64,000 nt of DNA from an uncultured Erythrobacter sp. (GTDB lineage Bacteria > Pseudomonadota > Alphaproteobacteria > Sphingomonadales > Sphingomonadaceae), in NCBI GenBank assembly GCA_947494705.1, contig CANLVN010000003.1, forward strand, positions 682,001 to 746,000, in the 5' to 3' direction. This document shows positions 46,722 through 56,815 of the stretch, in pieces. Position 1 is the stretch's first letter. Each line of letters starts with the position of its first letter. The notes under the pieces were generated by a model that was given only the letters and a program-made list of their open reading frames with translations, did not search any database and had not been told where the DNA came from. The translations under genes and the position numbers were made by a program.

Positions 46722-47864
46722 ATGTATGACACCTATTACGGATTAAGTGGTCGGCCTTTCCAGCTGACCCCCGACCCCGAATTCTATTTCGAGAGTAGCA
46801 GCCACAAGAAAGCGCTGAGCTATCTCGGCTACGGCCTCAACCAGGCCGAAGGCTTTATCGTCATCACCGGTGAGGTGGGGGCGGGCAAGTCGACCCTGGT
46901 TGCACATCTGATGAAGCGCATCGATCGTTCCGCGATGAGCGTTGCCCATGTGGTGACCTCTGCCCTCGACGGGGAAGAGCTGATCCATGTCGTTGCCCAG
47001 AGTTTCGGGCTTGAGATCGATGGCAAGGACAAGGCCACTGCGCTCGGTGCGATTGAGCGTTTCCTGCAGGACGAAGCGCGCGCCGGCCGCCGCTGCCTCC
47101 TGATCGTCGACGAATGCCAGAATCTGGATTTTACGGCGCTGGAAGAGCTCCGGATGCTTTCGAATTTCCAGCTCGGCTCGCACCCGCTGCTGCAGAGCCT
47201 GCTGCTCGGTCAGCCCGAATTCCGCCGCACGCTAGCCCATCATCCCGATCTCGATCAGTTGCGCCAGCGCATCATCGCCTCGCATCACCTCGAAGCCTTG
47301 GATGAAGAAGAAGTAGAACAATATATCCGACACCGTCTTGCGCGTGTGGGTTGGGATGATCGTCCTCTGTTCGAAGACGATCTGCTGCCCGCGCTCTATG
47401 CTGCGACTGGCGGCATTCCACGCCGCGTCAATCAGGTGATGAACCGCCTGCTGCTGCTCGGTGCGATCGAGGAGCAGGACACGATTGGCACCGCGATGTT
47501 GGATGCCGTCATGGAAGAAATGAGTGCGGACCAGTCTCGCGGCAGCGCGGCTCAGGTTGCCTCACCGAGCGGCGAGGCCGACGCGGTCGAGCCGAGCGAT
47601 ACTCACGATCTCGACAAGGTCCCGGCAAGCGAAGTCGCCGCTCTTCTGGCCCAGCGTGACGCGCGCACCGCAGAGTTGGAAGCGGCGATCGGCGAACTTC
47701 AATCCGCCGGAACCCAGCGCCACCCCAATGGAAAAGACCCTGAACTCGAGAAATCCTTGCGTCGGATCGAGGCACGGATGGAAGAGCAGGAGCGCTCCTT
47801 CCGCCACGTGCTGACCATGCTGATCGAATGGCTGGAAGATGAGGGTTCGCGCGAAGCTGCCTGA
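46722..47864 (+). CDS. ExeA/GspA-like AAA ATPase, XrtA/PEP-CTERM-associated
   Basis: A 380-residue ATPase. It has Walker A GEVGAGKS (50-57), Walker B CLLIVDECQNLD near residue 130 and the sensor-region stretch LLLGQPEFRRTL. The N-terminal MYDTYYGLSGRPFQLTPDP is the family opening. The C-terminal part after residue 270 is acidic and predicted coiled coil. It may energise assembly of the export complex. Predicted to be cytoplasmic. Confidence 0.9.
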   Translation: MYDTYYGLSGRPFQLTPDPEFYFESSSHKKALSYLGYGLNQAEGFIVITGEVGAGKSTLVAHLMKRIDRSAMSVAHVVTSALDGEELIHVVAQSFGLEIDGKDKATALGAIERFLQDEARAGRRCLLIVDECQNLDFTALEELRMLSNFQLGSHPLLQSLLLGQPEFRRTLAHHPDLDQLRQRIIASHHLEALDEEEVEQYIRHRLARVGWDDRPLFEDDLLPALYAATGGIPRRVNQVMNRLLLLGAIEEQDTIGTAMLDAVMEEMSADQSRGSAAQVASPSGEADAVEPSDTHDLDKVPASEVAALLAQRDARTAELEAAIGELQSAGTQRHPNGKDPELEKSLRRIEARMEEQERSFRHVLTMLIEWLEDEGSREAA

Positions 47865-47866
47865 CC

Positions 47867-48802
47867 ATGAATATCGAGCGCGCTTTTCCTGAAGTCGCCC
47901 CATCGGCGACATCCGTGCGGTCAAGCATCGTCAACGGACTGTCGGTCGATGTCGAGGACTGGTTCCAGGTGGGTGCTTTCGAGAATGTGATCGCGCGAGA
48001 AGATTGGGACGGGATCAAGACTCGCGTCGTGGACAATGTCGAGCGCATTCTAGACCTGTTCGCAGAAGCTGAGGTGAAAGCGACATTCTTCACGCTGGGC
48101 TGGGTTGCGCAACGCCACCCGCAAATCATTCGCCGGATCGCCGATTGCGGCCACGAGGTAGCCAGCCATGGATACGATCACGCAAGGGTATTTCACTTCG
48201 CGCCGCACGAATTTGCCGATGACATCCGCAAGGCCCGACGGATTCTGCAGGATTGCTCTGGCCAGGCTGTGACAGGCTATCGCGCTCCGAGTTTCTCGAT
48301 CGACAAGCGCAGCCCATGGGCGTTCGAAGAGCTTGCCGATCAAGGCTACGCCTATTCATCCAGTGTCGCCCCGATCGCGCACGATCACTATGGCTGGCCC
48401 GAAGCCCCGCGATTTGCTTTCCTCCCACTCGACGACCGCTCGCTCGTTGAGATTCCGGTTACAACCGCAATCCTTGGTGGCCGCCGTGTGGCCGCGGGGG
48501 GAGGGGGGTTCTTCCGGGTTCTGCCTTATGCGTTTTCCCGCTGGGCGATCCGGCAGGTAAATCGGCGGGAAGATCGCCCTGCGGTGTTCTACTTCCACCC
48601 CTGGGAGGTGGACCCGGCACAGCCGCGCGTCCCCAATGCGCCTATGCGTTCGCGCCTGCGGCACTATACCGGGCTGGAGAAAATGGCTGGCAAGTTGCGC
48701 GGGCTCGTCGGCGAATTTCAGTGGGGCCGGATGGACGAGCTTGCGCAACACGAGCGGCTTCGTGCGACCGCTTTCTCCGCTCGCGAGGATATTCTCGCAT
48801 GA
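47867..48802 (+). CDS. polysaccharide deacetylase, XrtA-associated
   Basis: A 311-residue NodB-domain protein predicted to remove N-acetyl groups from the polymer. The metal and catalytic motifs are SVDVEDWF (Asp28, Glu30, Asp31), ASHGYDH with His101 and His105, and GYRAPSFSID. The C-terminal 100 residues form the DUF3473-like extension of this subfamily (FYFHPWEVDPAQPR). No signal peptide is seen, so it may act on cytoplasmic intermediates. It overlaps the FemAB gene by four bases. Confidence 0.9.
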   Translation: MNIERAFPEVAPSATSVRSSIVNGLSVDVEDWFQVGAFENVIAREDWDGIKTRVVDNVERILDLFAEAEVKATFFTLGWVAQRHPQIIRRIADCGHEVASHGYDHARVFHFAPHEFADDIRKARRILQDCSGQAVTGYRAPSFSIDKRSPWAFEELADQGYAYSSSVAPIAHDHYGWPEAPRFAFLPLDDRSLVEIPVTTAILGGRRVAAGGGGFFRVLPYAFSRWAIRQVNRREDRPAVFYFHPWEVDPAQPRVPNAPMRSRLRHYTGLEKMAGKLRGLVGEFQWGRMDELAQHERLRATAFSAREDILA

Positions 48803-49860
48803 ACGCGCCAATCCACACCGCCTCCCGCATCCGTTCGGTTGATCTACGCGATGCAAGTGAGCGCGAGCGCATTGGCGCTTTCGTTCGAGAGCAGGGTGGG
48901 AGCCTTTTTCACACGCCGCCTTGGCTGCTCGCAGTCGAGAACGGCACGGGACAGCGGGCGGGCGGTTTCGTTGCTGAGCAAATGGGCGTGATCACCGGAT
49001 GGTTGCCGCTCACCGAAGTGCGCTCCATGCTGTTCGGCAAGGCGCTGGTCTCCAGCGGTTTTGGTGTGGGTGGCGGAATTCTAGCGGAAAGCGATGAAGC
49101 TGTTCGAAACTTGGCAGACGCAGCGCAACACCAAGCCGAGCAACTCGGCTTCCCCTCTGTGGAATTGCGCGGCGGAGTTGTCCCCCCAGGATGGGAGGCG
49201 GTCACCGACAAGCATTGCGGCTTCGAGAGGACATTGGCGGAGGATGACGAAGCAGAACTTCTCGCCATTCCGCGCAAGGCCCGCGCCGAGGTGCGCAAAG
49301 GGTTGAAGAATGATCTGACGGTCAGAGTGGGGCGCGAAGGCACCGATCTTGCCGCTCACTACGCAGTTTATTCGGAAAGTGTGCGCAATCTGGGAACACC
49401 CGTATTCCCCAAGGCCTTGTTCCTCGCAATGATCGAGGCATTTGGCGATGCGGCCGATATCCTGACGGTCGAGCAGGATGGCAAGCCGGTCGCCAGCGTG
49501 CTTTCCTTTTACCATGACGGTGCGGTCATGCCGTTCTGGGGCGGAGGAACCTTCGCCGCGCGCGGGGCGCGTGCTAATGAAGTCATGTATTACGAGCTAA
49601 TGCTGCACGCTCGCCGCAAGGGCATGGTTCGCTTCGACTTCGGGCGTTCCAAGACGGGCAGTGGGCCTTTCAAGTTCAAGAAGAACTGGGGCTTCGAGCC
49701 CGAGCCATTGACCTATGCGGTCTGGAATGCGCCGGGCGAAGTGCCCCGCGATATCGATCCCAACAGCGATGCCTACCAGCGCAAGATCGAGCTTTGGAAA
49801 AAGCTGCCTTTGCCGCTCGCCAATACGATCGGACCCTTCATCGCTCGTGGACTGGCCTGA
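48799..49860 (+). CDS. FemAB family protein, XrtA/PEP-CTERM-associated
   Basis: A 353-residue double-GNAT protein. The segment RKARAEVRKGLKND is typical of FemAB relatives, and ELMLHARRKGMVRFDFGRSK lies in the second acyltransferase fold. FemAB enzymes attach amino acids from aminoacyl-tRNA to cell-wall precursors; here an acyl or aminoacyl modification of the exopolysaccharide is likely but unproven. It is the second transferase of this type in the locus (the first is at 37902-38927). Confidence 0.87.
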   Translation: MNAPIHTASRIRSVDLRDASERERIGAFVREQGGSLFHTPPWLLAVENGTGQRAGGFVAEQMGVITGWLPLTEVRSMLFGKALVSSGFGVGGGILAESDEAVRNLADAAQHQAEQLGFPSVELRGGVVPPGWEAVTDKHCGFERTLAEDDEAELLAIPRKARAEVRKGLKNDLTVRVGREGTDLAAHYAVYSESVRNLGTPVFPKALFLAMIEAFGDAADILTVEQDGKPVASVLSFYHDGAVMPFWGGGTFAARGARANEVMYYELMLHARRKGMVRFDFGRSKTGSGPFKFKKNWGFEPEPLTYAVWNAPGEVPRDIDPNSDAYQRKIELWKKLPLPLANTIGPFIARGLA

Positions 49861-49871
49861 TCGGAGGTCTG

Positions 49872-51101
49872 ATGAGCGAAATCCTTTTCCTCGCGCACCG
49901 CGTTCCGTTTCCGCCCAATCGCGGCGACAAGATCCGCAGCGCTCACCTGCTCAAGAAACTCGCCACGCTTGGCCGCGTCCATGTCGGTTCCTTTGTCGAG
50001 ACAGAGGAAGACCGCGCCGGGGTTGGGCAAGTCGAAGCGCTTGCCGCATCCCATTGCGTCGTAAACCGGGGCAAACCCCTCGCGCTTGCGGGCGTTCAAG
50101 CGATGCTTACCGGCAAGCCAGTGAGCCTTACCGCGTTTGAAAGTCCGCGCCTTGCGCGTTGGGTGCGCGACACTCTGGTCAAACATCCCATTTCGACCAT
50201 CGTAGTTTTTTCGGGCCAGATGGGGCAGTACATTCCCGACGATTTCGCCGGACAAGTCGTGGTCGACCTGTGCGATGTCGACAGTGCAAAATTCGACAGT
50301 TACGCCGAGGCGGGAGAGCGTATGTGGCTCAATGCGCGCGAAGGCCGCCTTTTGGCCCGCGAGGAGGAACGCCTCGCCCGCCGCGCCGATCATGTCATTC
50401 TCATCAGCGAGAACGAGGCCGAGCTGTTTCGTTCACGCCTGCGATCGCCTTCGATGGCCAATGTCGAGGTGATGGGCAATGGGATCGATGCTGGCTTCTT
50501 CGATCCAGGGAAGGTCGAACCTCATCCCGAAATCGCTAAGCGGCCCGGACCCCATTTCGTGTTCACTGGGCAGATGGACTATCCGCCCAATGAACGCGCT
50601 GCTCTGTGGGCTATCGGTAGCTTTCTGAGCGCTTTGCGTGCCGATCACCCCGAGGCTGAATTGCACATCGTCGGTCGTGCTCCCACCGCTGCGCTCAGAC
50701 GACAGGGTGATCGCGAGGGTGTGACCATCTGGGGCGAAGTGCCTGATATCAGGCCATTCATTGCCGCCGCCGATTGCGTCATCGTTCCTCTCACAATTGC
50801 GCGTGGGGTGCAGAACAAGGTGCTTGAAGCGATGGCGATGGCTCGCCCCGTCCTGCTGACGCCGGAAGCTGCAACAGGGATAGATGCTCGCGATGGTGAG
50901 CACTGGCTTTTGTGCGATGCCGAGCCGGAGGCAATGCGGGAACGGCTCGAAGGCTTGTTTTCGGACGCGGAGAAACCCTCCACTTTGGGGCGCGATGCCC
51001 GTCAATTTGTGCTCGACAACCATGACTGGGACGCGATGCTCGCACCGCTCGATGAGTGGGTGTTTCCTGGCGAAAAGGGGAAGTCTAGTGCCGCCGGCTG
51101 A
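49872..51101 (+). CDS. PEP-CTERM/XrtA-system glycosyltransferase (GT4 type)
   Basis: A 409-residue glycosyltransferase that adds a sugar to the lipid-linked repeat unit in the cytoplasm. It opens FLAHRVPFPPNRGDKIRS, has the acceptor-side GT-B half, and ends with the donor-binding half containing FVFTGQMDYPPNERA and VPLTIARGVQNKVLEAMAMA. Start at 49872 with ribosome site ggaggt. The donor sugar is not known. It overlaps the exosortase start by 14 bases. Confidence 0.88.
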   Translation: MSEILFLAHRVPFPPNRGDKIRSAHLLKKLATLGRVHVGSFVETEEDRAGVGQVEALAASHCVVNRGKPLALAGVQAMLTGKPVSLTAFESPRLARWVRDTLVKHPISTIVVFSGQMGQYIPDDFAGQVVVDLCDVDSAKFDSYAEAGERMWLNAREGRLLAREEERLARRADHVILISENEAELFRSRLRSPSMANVEVMGNGIDAGFFDPGKVEPHPEIAKRPGPHFVFTGQMDYPPNERAALWAIGSFLSALRADHPEAELHIVGRAPTAALRRQGDREGVTIWGEVPDIRPFIAAADCVIVPLTIARGVQNKVLEAMAMARPVLLTPEAATGIDARDGEHWLLCDAEPEAMRERLEGLFSDAEKPSTLGRDARQFVLDNHDWDAMLAPLDEWVFPGEKGKSSAAG

Positions 51102-52110
51102 CGCTCTCTTGCGCCCGTCAAGGCTGCCCTCCGTGCTGAAGCGTATGCCCGCCGAATGGCGCCGATCGCTATTGGTACTGTCTTTGTGCGCCTTGGCGGT
51201 GGTGAGCGTAGCGGCACGAGAATGGGGCGAGATGATCCACCAGTGGTGGAATATCGACACCTATTCCCACATCCTGCTCGTGCCGTTCGTGGTCGCCTGG
51301 CTGGTAGCGCTCAAACTTCCGGAGTTGGCAAAGATCGATCCGCAGCCGTGGTTCGGCGGCGTATTCGTTACCGCAGCGGGCCTCGCATTGTGGCTCACAG
51401 GCCGCGTCACCGACATCAATCTGCTCGCTCATGCGGGAGCGGTTGGCGCGCTTCAGGGGGTCGTACTTACCGCGATTGGTTTGCGCGCGGCTCTCGTCCT
51501 CGCGCTACCGCTATGCTTTGGGGTTTTTCTCGTTCCTTTTGGCGACGAGATCATCCCGCCGCTTCAGGCTGTGACCGCCGAAATCGCCATCACGCTAACA
51601 TGGTGGAGCGGGATCGAAGCGAGCGTCGACGGCATCTATATCGATACGCCCGTGGGTCTCTTCATTGTCGCCGAGGCATGTTCGGGGGTAAAATTCCTGA
51701 TCGCAATGATCACGCTCGCCGTGCTGGTTTGCTTCACACGATTGAAGCGCTGGTCGAAGCGCGCGGCTTTCCTTGCGGCATCGATCATCGTTCCGATTAT
51801 CGCGAACGGCATCCGTGCATGGGGCACGATCTACATTGCCCAATTCCAAGGCGTCGAGTTCGCGGCCGGTTTCGATCACGTTTTTTATGGGTGGATATTC
51901 TTCGCGATCGTAGTCGCGCTCATCCTTGGCGCAGCGTGGCGATTCTTTGATCGCGAGCCTGAAGATTACGGTTGGACCGCCGATCAGATCGAGCACTTCG
52001 ACTGGCTGTCTCACGCTGAGCGCGGCGCCATCGCTCCCATCTTTGCCATAGTTGCCGTCGTCGGCTTGTCCCTGCTTGCGGCGATTGCCGCTCACCTCTC
52101 CATCGGCTAG
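51088..52110 (+). CDS. xrtA: exosortase (XrtA type) without EpsI domain
   Basis: Integral membrane cysteine protease and transpeptidase that processes PEP-CTERM proteins. From GTG 51088 (ribosome site ggggaag) it has 340 residues and about eight membrane helices. The catalytic triad is Cys198 (EACSGVKFLIA), Arg243 (NGIRAWGTI) and His264 (GFDHVFYGW). After the last core helix there is only a short tail and one more hydrophobic helix (about 315-335). The EpsI domain often fused to XrtA is missing and no EpsI gene follows. ATG at 51145 is a possible later start. Confidence 0.88.
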   Translation: MPPADALLRPSRLPSVLKRMPAEWRRSLLVLSLCALAVVSVAAREWGEMIHQWWNIDTYSHILLVPFVVAWLVALKLPELAKIDPQPWFGGVFVTAAGLALWLTGRVTDINLLAHAGAVGALQGVVLTAIGLRAALVLALPLCFGVFLVPFGDEIIPPLQAVTAEIAITLTWWSGIEASVDGIYIDTPVGLFIVAEACSGVKFLIAMITLAVLVCFTRLKRWSKRAAFLAASIIVPIIANGIRAWGTIYIAQFQGVEFAAGFDHVFYGWIFFAIVVALILGAAWRFFDREPEDYGWTADQIEHFDWLSHAERGAIAPIFAIVAVVGLSLLAAIAAHLSIG

Positions 52111-52124
52111 TCGCGCATGCAACC

Positions 52125-54023
<1,899 letters not shown>

Positions 54024-54039
54024 GATCAGCCAGAGCAGT

Positions 54040-54053
54040 CTCGCAAATGCGAG
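54040..54053 (+). terminator. short hairpin after the amidotransferase gene
   Basis: CTCGCA-aa-TGCGAG, a 6-bp perfect dyad (effectively a 5-bp stem with a 4-base loop) 17 bases after the stop. No U-tract follows. It may end the exopolysaccharide transcript. Confidence 0.3.
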
Positions 54054-54134
54054 GGTAGTGTCGCGGAACAGTGGAACTTATCCACACGTTAGCCGCCGAC
54101 AGAGTCAGTTCGTCTCAAATAAACACATTAAAGT

Positions 54135-54164
54135 TTGCACACTTGCCGATCGGTAGCCTATCTT
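54135..54164 (+). promoter_or_regulatory. candidate sigma-70 promoter of the RpfF-like gene
   Basis: TTGCAC (54135-54140), an 18-base spacer and TATCTT (54159-54164), in a locally AT-rich stretch. The perfect palindrome CCGATCGG (54146-54153) lies in the spacer. The implied start near 54171 leaves a leader of about 70 bases that contains both palindromes listed next. Confidence 0.4.
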
Positions 54165-54173
54165 CTTTCTCAA

Positions 54174-54190
54174 AATTACAACAAGTAATT
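54174..54190. promoter_or_regulatory. 17-nt palindrome A before the RpfF-like gene
   Basis: AATTAC-aacaa-GTAATT, perfect 6-bp arms. Its centre (54182) is 21 bp from that of palindrome B, which puts the two on the same helix face. Lying just downstream of the promoter-like element, it is a candidate repressor site. Confidence 0.4.
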
Positions 54191-54194
54191 GTCA

Positions 54195-54211
54195 TCGGAC
54201 AAAATGTCCGA
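54195..54211. promoter_or_regulatory. 17-nt palindrome B before the RpfF-like gene
   Basis: TCGGACA-aaa-TGTCCGA, perfect 7-bp arms around 54203, 29 bases before the ATG. No U-run follows, so it is not an intrinsic terminator. A dimeric regulator site or a leader hairpin are the alternatives. Confidence 0.45.
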
Positions 54212-54240
54212 GACGTCAGGGTCGGATTGGAGTTGTGCGC

Positions 54241-55164
54241 ATGGATAATAGCGCCGGAAAAGCATTTCCTCTGGAAAACGAGGGGGAAATGTTCGCTGAG
54301 AGCACACTCCATGCTTCGGTGCCGGAGGGCCTTTTTTCCCTACAGGAACTCGATGTCCTTTACGATGACAAGGCTGCAACGCTCTGGACTTTCATGAACC
54401 CGGAACGTCGCCCCAGCTTTACGCCGACCATGCTGAGTGACTTCGAGAGCTGGCAGGAATTAATCGGCAAGGGCTTTGGGCCGGACAAGGTCCCAATTCG
54501 ATATCTTGTGCTCGGTAGCCGCGCGGCGGATGTCTTCTGCTTCGGCGGCGATCTTGAGCTATTTCAAAAGCTGATACGTGACCGCGATCGCGAGGCCTTG
54601 GTGAGCTATGGTCACCGCTGCTGTGCTATCCTCGATCGCAACGTCGCGTCGCTTGACCTGCCGATGCTTACGATCGGACTGGTTCAGGGTGCAGCACTTG
54701 GCGGCGGGTTTGAGGCTCTCCTGTCATTCGATTACATCATAGCCGAGCGTCACGCGACATTCGGCCTGCCCGAGATCATGTTCGGGCTTTACCCTGGAAT
54801 GGGAGCGCACGCTTTCCTGTCGCGGAAGCTGGGTGCTGCGATGGCAGACCGGATCATCGTGTCCAATCGGACCTACACCGCCGAGGAGCTCTACGAACTC
54901 GGGCTTGTCCATGCGATTGCAGAGCCGGGCGACGGAGAGAATGCGGTGCGCGACTTTATCAAGAAGTCAGAGCGTCGCCATGCCGGCCTGCTCGGCGCGC
55001 GCAAGGCGAGCAAGCGGGTCTGGCCGATCGACCTCGAAGAGCTCAACGCGATTACCGAGATGTGGGCCGACACCGCTCTGCAACTCAGCGAAAACGACCT
55101 CAAGGTGATGAGCCGTCTCGTTGCCGCCCAGGCCCGCTTGGCCGAGAGGACTGCTGCGGCTTGA
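54241..55164 (+). CDS. rpfF: RpfF-like crotonase, candidate DSF (cis-2-unsaturated fatty acid signal) synthase
   Basis: A 307-residue crotonase-fold enzyme. It matches RpfF of Xanthomonas as I remember it along most of its length: VFCFGGDLELFQKLIRD, LVQGAALGGGFEALLS, FGLPEIMFGLYPGMGA, and the C-terminal ITEMWADTALQL. The two acidic residues required in RpfF (Glu141 and Glu161) correspond to Glu158 in GGGFEA and Glu178 in GLPEIM, with the same 20-residue spacing. RpfF enzymes dehydrate 3-hydroxyacyl-ACP and release the free unsaturated acid. The ATG at 54241 has ggag nine bases upstream; a GTG at 54235 is too close. No rpfC or rpfG is in the window. An ordinary enoyl-CoA hydratase remains possible. 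Confidence 0.78.
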   Translation: MDNSAGKAFPLENEGEMFAESTLHASVPEGLFSLQELDVLYDDKAATLWTFMNPERRPSFTPTMLSDFESWQELIGKGFGPDKVPIRYLVLGSRAADVFCFGGDLELFQKLIRDRDREALVSYGHRCCAILDRNVASLDLPMLTIGLVQGAALGGGFEALLSFDYIIAERHATFGLPEIMFGLYPGMGAHAFLSRKLGAAMADRIIVSNRTYTAEELYELGLVHAIAEPGDGENAVRDFIKKSERRHAGLLGARKASKRVWPIDLEELNAITEMWADTALQLSENDLKVMSRLVAAQARLAERTAAA

Positions 55165-55166
55165 AT

Positions 55167-56288
55167 TCACTCCTCGGCGCCGTGGCCCATAGCCAGGTAT
55201 TCATCGCTCTGCATCTCGTTGAGTCTGCTCGCAGTGCGTTCGAACTCGAATGCGCCGTCGCCTGAGACATAAAGGTCATCGGGTGCAGCCGCCGCCGTCG
55301 TGAAAAGCTTCACCCGGTTCTCGTAAAGCGCGTCGATCAGCTTGGTGAAGCGGATTGCCTCGTTGCGATTGTCAGGGCTCATTTGCGGGATGCCGACGAT
55401 GATGACCGTGTGAAACTCGCGCGCGATCGCAAGATAGTCTGCCGCTCCGCGATTCTCTCCGCAAAGCCGCTTGAAGCTGAACACCCCAACGCCCTTCAAC
55501 GACTTGGGGACATGCAGGGTGCGACCGCCGCCGAGGTCGATTGAGCCGCTGGGCACGTTCTGTGCGTCCTCCGGGTCAAAGTCGGTCAGGCGGAAGAACG
55601 CCTCGCGAACCTTCGGGGTTGCCTCTTCGCCAAGGGGCGTGTGCCATGTCGCAAGGCCGCCGATGCGATCGAGCCGATAATCGGTCGGACCGTTCAATTC
55701 GACGACGTCCATCTCGCGTTCGACCAGTTCAATGAACGGGATGAAGAGCGAACGGTTCAGCCCGTCCTTGTAGAGGTCGCGGGGTGGGCGGTTGGACGTG
55801 GTGACGATTACCGTCCCGTTTTCCATCATTGCGGTAAAGAAGCGCCCCATGATCGCGGCATCCGCAGTGTTGTTGACGACCATCTCATCGAAGGCGAGGC
55901 AGCGCGTTCGCTCGGCCATCTGCAACGCGACCGATATCAGAGGATCTTCGCGACCCGACTTGCGCGCCTGGGCCACAGCTGCATCGACTTCCAGCATGAA
56001 GGCGTGAAAGTGAACGCGGCGTTTGCTGTCGATGTCGAGGGTTTGAACGAACAGGTCCATCAGCATCGATTTGCCACGTCCCACTCCACCCCACATGTAC
56101 ACTCCACGTGGATCGTCGCTAGCTGAAGCCGTGCCCGTCAGGCGCGCGAAGAACGAGCGCTTTGGCTGTGGAGCGGTGAGTTCTTCCTGAAGCCTTTGCA
56201 ATCGCTCCGCCGCGGCGCGCTGCATCGCATCTTCGCGCAGCTGGCCATCAGCGATGAGTTCGTCATAACGCGCCAGTATCCCGCTCAT
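55167..56288 (-). CDS. zapE: cell division protein ZapE (AFG1-like ATPase)
   Basis: A 373-residue P-loop ATPase that in Escherichia coli destabilises FtsZ rings. Walker A is GGVGRGKS (67-74), and the Walker B region CLAFDEMVVNNTADA is followed by the family-specific TSNRPPRDLYKDGLNRSLF. The gene is convergent with the RpfF-like gene (2 bases apart) and overlaps the thioesterase gene by four bases, giving the unit sdhB - thioesterase - zapE. Confidence 0.93.
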   Translation of the reverse strand: MSGILARYDELIADGQLREDAMQRAAAERLQRLQEELTAPQPKRSFFARLTGTASASDDPRGVYMWGGVGRGKSMLMDLFVQTLDIDSKRRVHFHAFMLEVDAAVAQARKSGREDPLISVALQMAERTRCLAFDEMVVNNTADAAIMGRFFTAMMENGTVIVTTSNRPPRDLYKDGLNRSLFIPFIELVEREMDVVELNGPTDYRLDRIGGLATWHTPLGEEATPKVREAFFRLTDFDPEDAQNVPSGSIDLGGGRTLHVPKSLKGVGVFSFKRLCGENRGAADYLAIAREFHTVIIVGIPQMSPDNRNEAIRFTKLIDALYENRVKLFTTAAAAPDDLYVSGDGAFEFERTASRLNEMQSDEYLAMGHGAEE

Positions 56289-56770
56289 CGACGCGCTTTC
56301 ATCTTGCGCACGATGCCCGAATAGCTGGCGATAATGCGGTCTCCCTGGACCGCCTGGCCCCGCAGGAACAGCATACGTCCCGTCTCGCGCACGATTTCGG
56401 TCACGGCATCGAGCGGTTCAGCCGGATCGCCGGCATCTACGAACTGGCTCGAAAGTTCGACCGTCACCGAAGGCCCGGCTTCGCCCGATCCGCAAGCATG
56501 CATGGTCGCGAACAGGGCGATGTCGATCAGGCCGAGAGTAACCGCACCGTGAATGTTGTCGCCGAGATTGGTGTGTTTTCGCTCAGGAAACATGCGCAGG
56601 CGGCATCGGTCACCTTCGCGCCGTGCACGCATCGAACCGAGCACTGCGGTGTTGTACCGCGTCTCGTCGACGAGGTTCCAGCTGTACCAACCTTCCTCCC
56701 CATCGGCGTCCGATGGATCGATGGCTTTGTAGTCGAATGGGGCGTTCATATTGACGGATGCGCTACTCAT
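56285..56770 (-). CDS. PaaI-like hotdog-fold thioesterase
   Basis: A 161-residue hotdog protein predicted to hydrolyse acyl-CoA thioesters. The active-site-like stretch is HTNLGDNIHGAVTLGLIDIA, where Asn, His and Gly precede the central helix, and strand residues VTVELSSQFVDAGDP follow. The ATG at 56770 (ribosome site aagggg) is preferred to a GTG six codons upstream. Middle gene between sdhB and zapE. Confidence 0.85.
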   Translation of the reverse strand: MSSASVNMNAPFDYKAIDPSDADGEEGWYSWNLVDETRYNTAVLGSMRARREGDRCRLRMFPERKHTNLGDNIHGAVTLGLIDIALFATMHACGSGEAGPSVTVELSSQFVDAGDPAEPLDAVTEIVRETGRMLFLRGQAVQGDRIIASYSGIVRKMKARR

Positions 56771-56815
56771 GAGCGCCCCTTGCCACACTCTGCACGCGGT
56801 AGGAAACCGCCAGCG

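Noticed and set aside
54241..55164. Annotation of the crotonase as a simple enoyl-CoA hydratase of beta-oxidation
   Set aside because: No other beta-oxidation gene is adjacent, and the C-terminal region and Glu spacing fit RpfF better; kept as an alternative, not as the main call.
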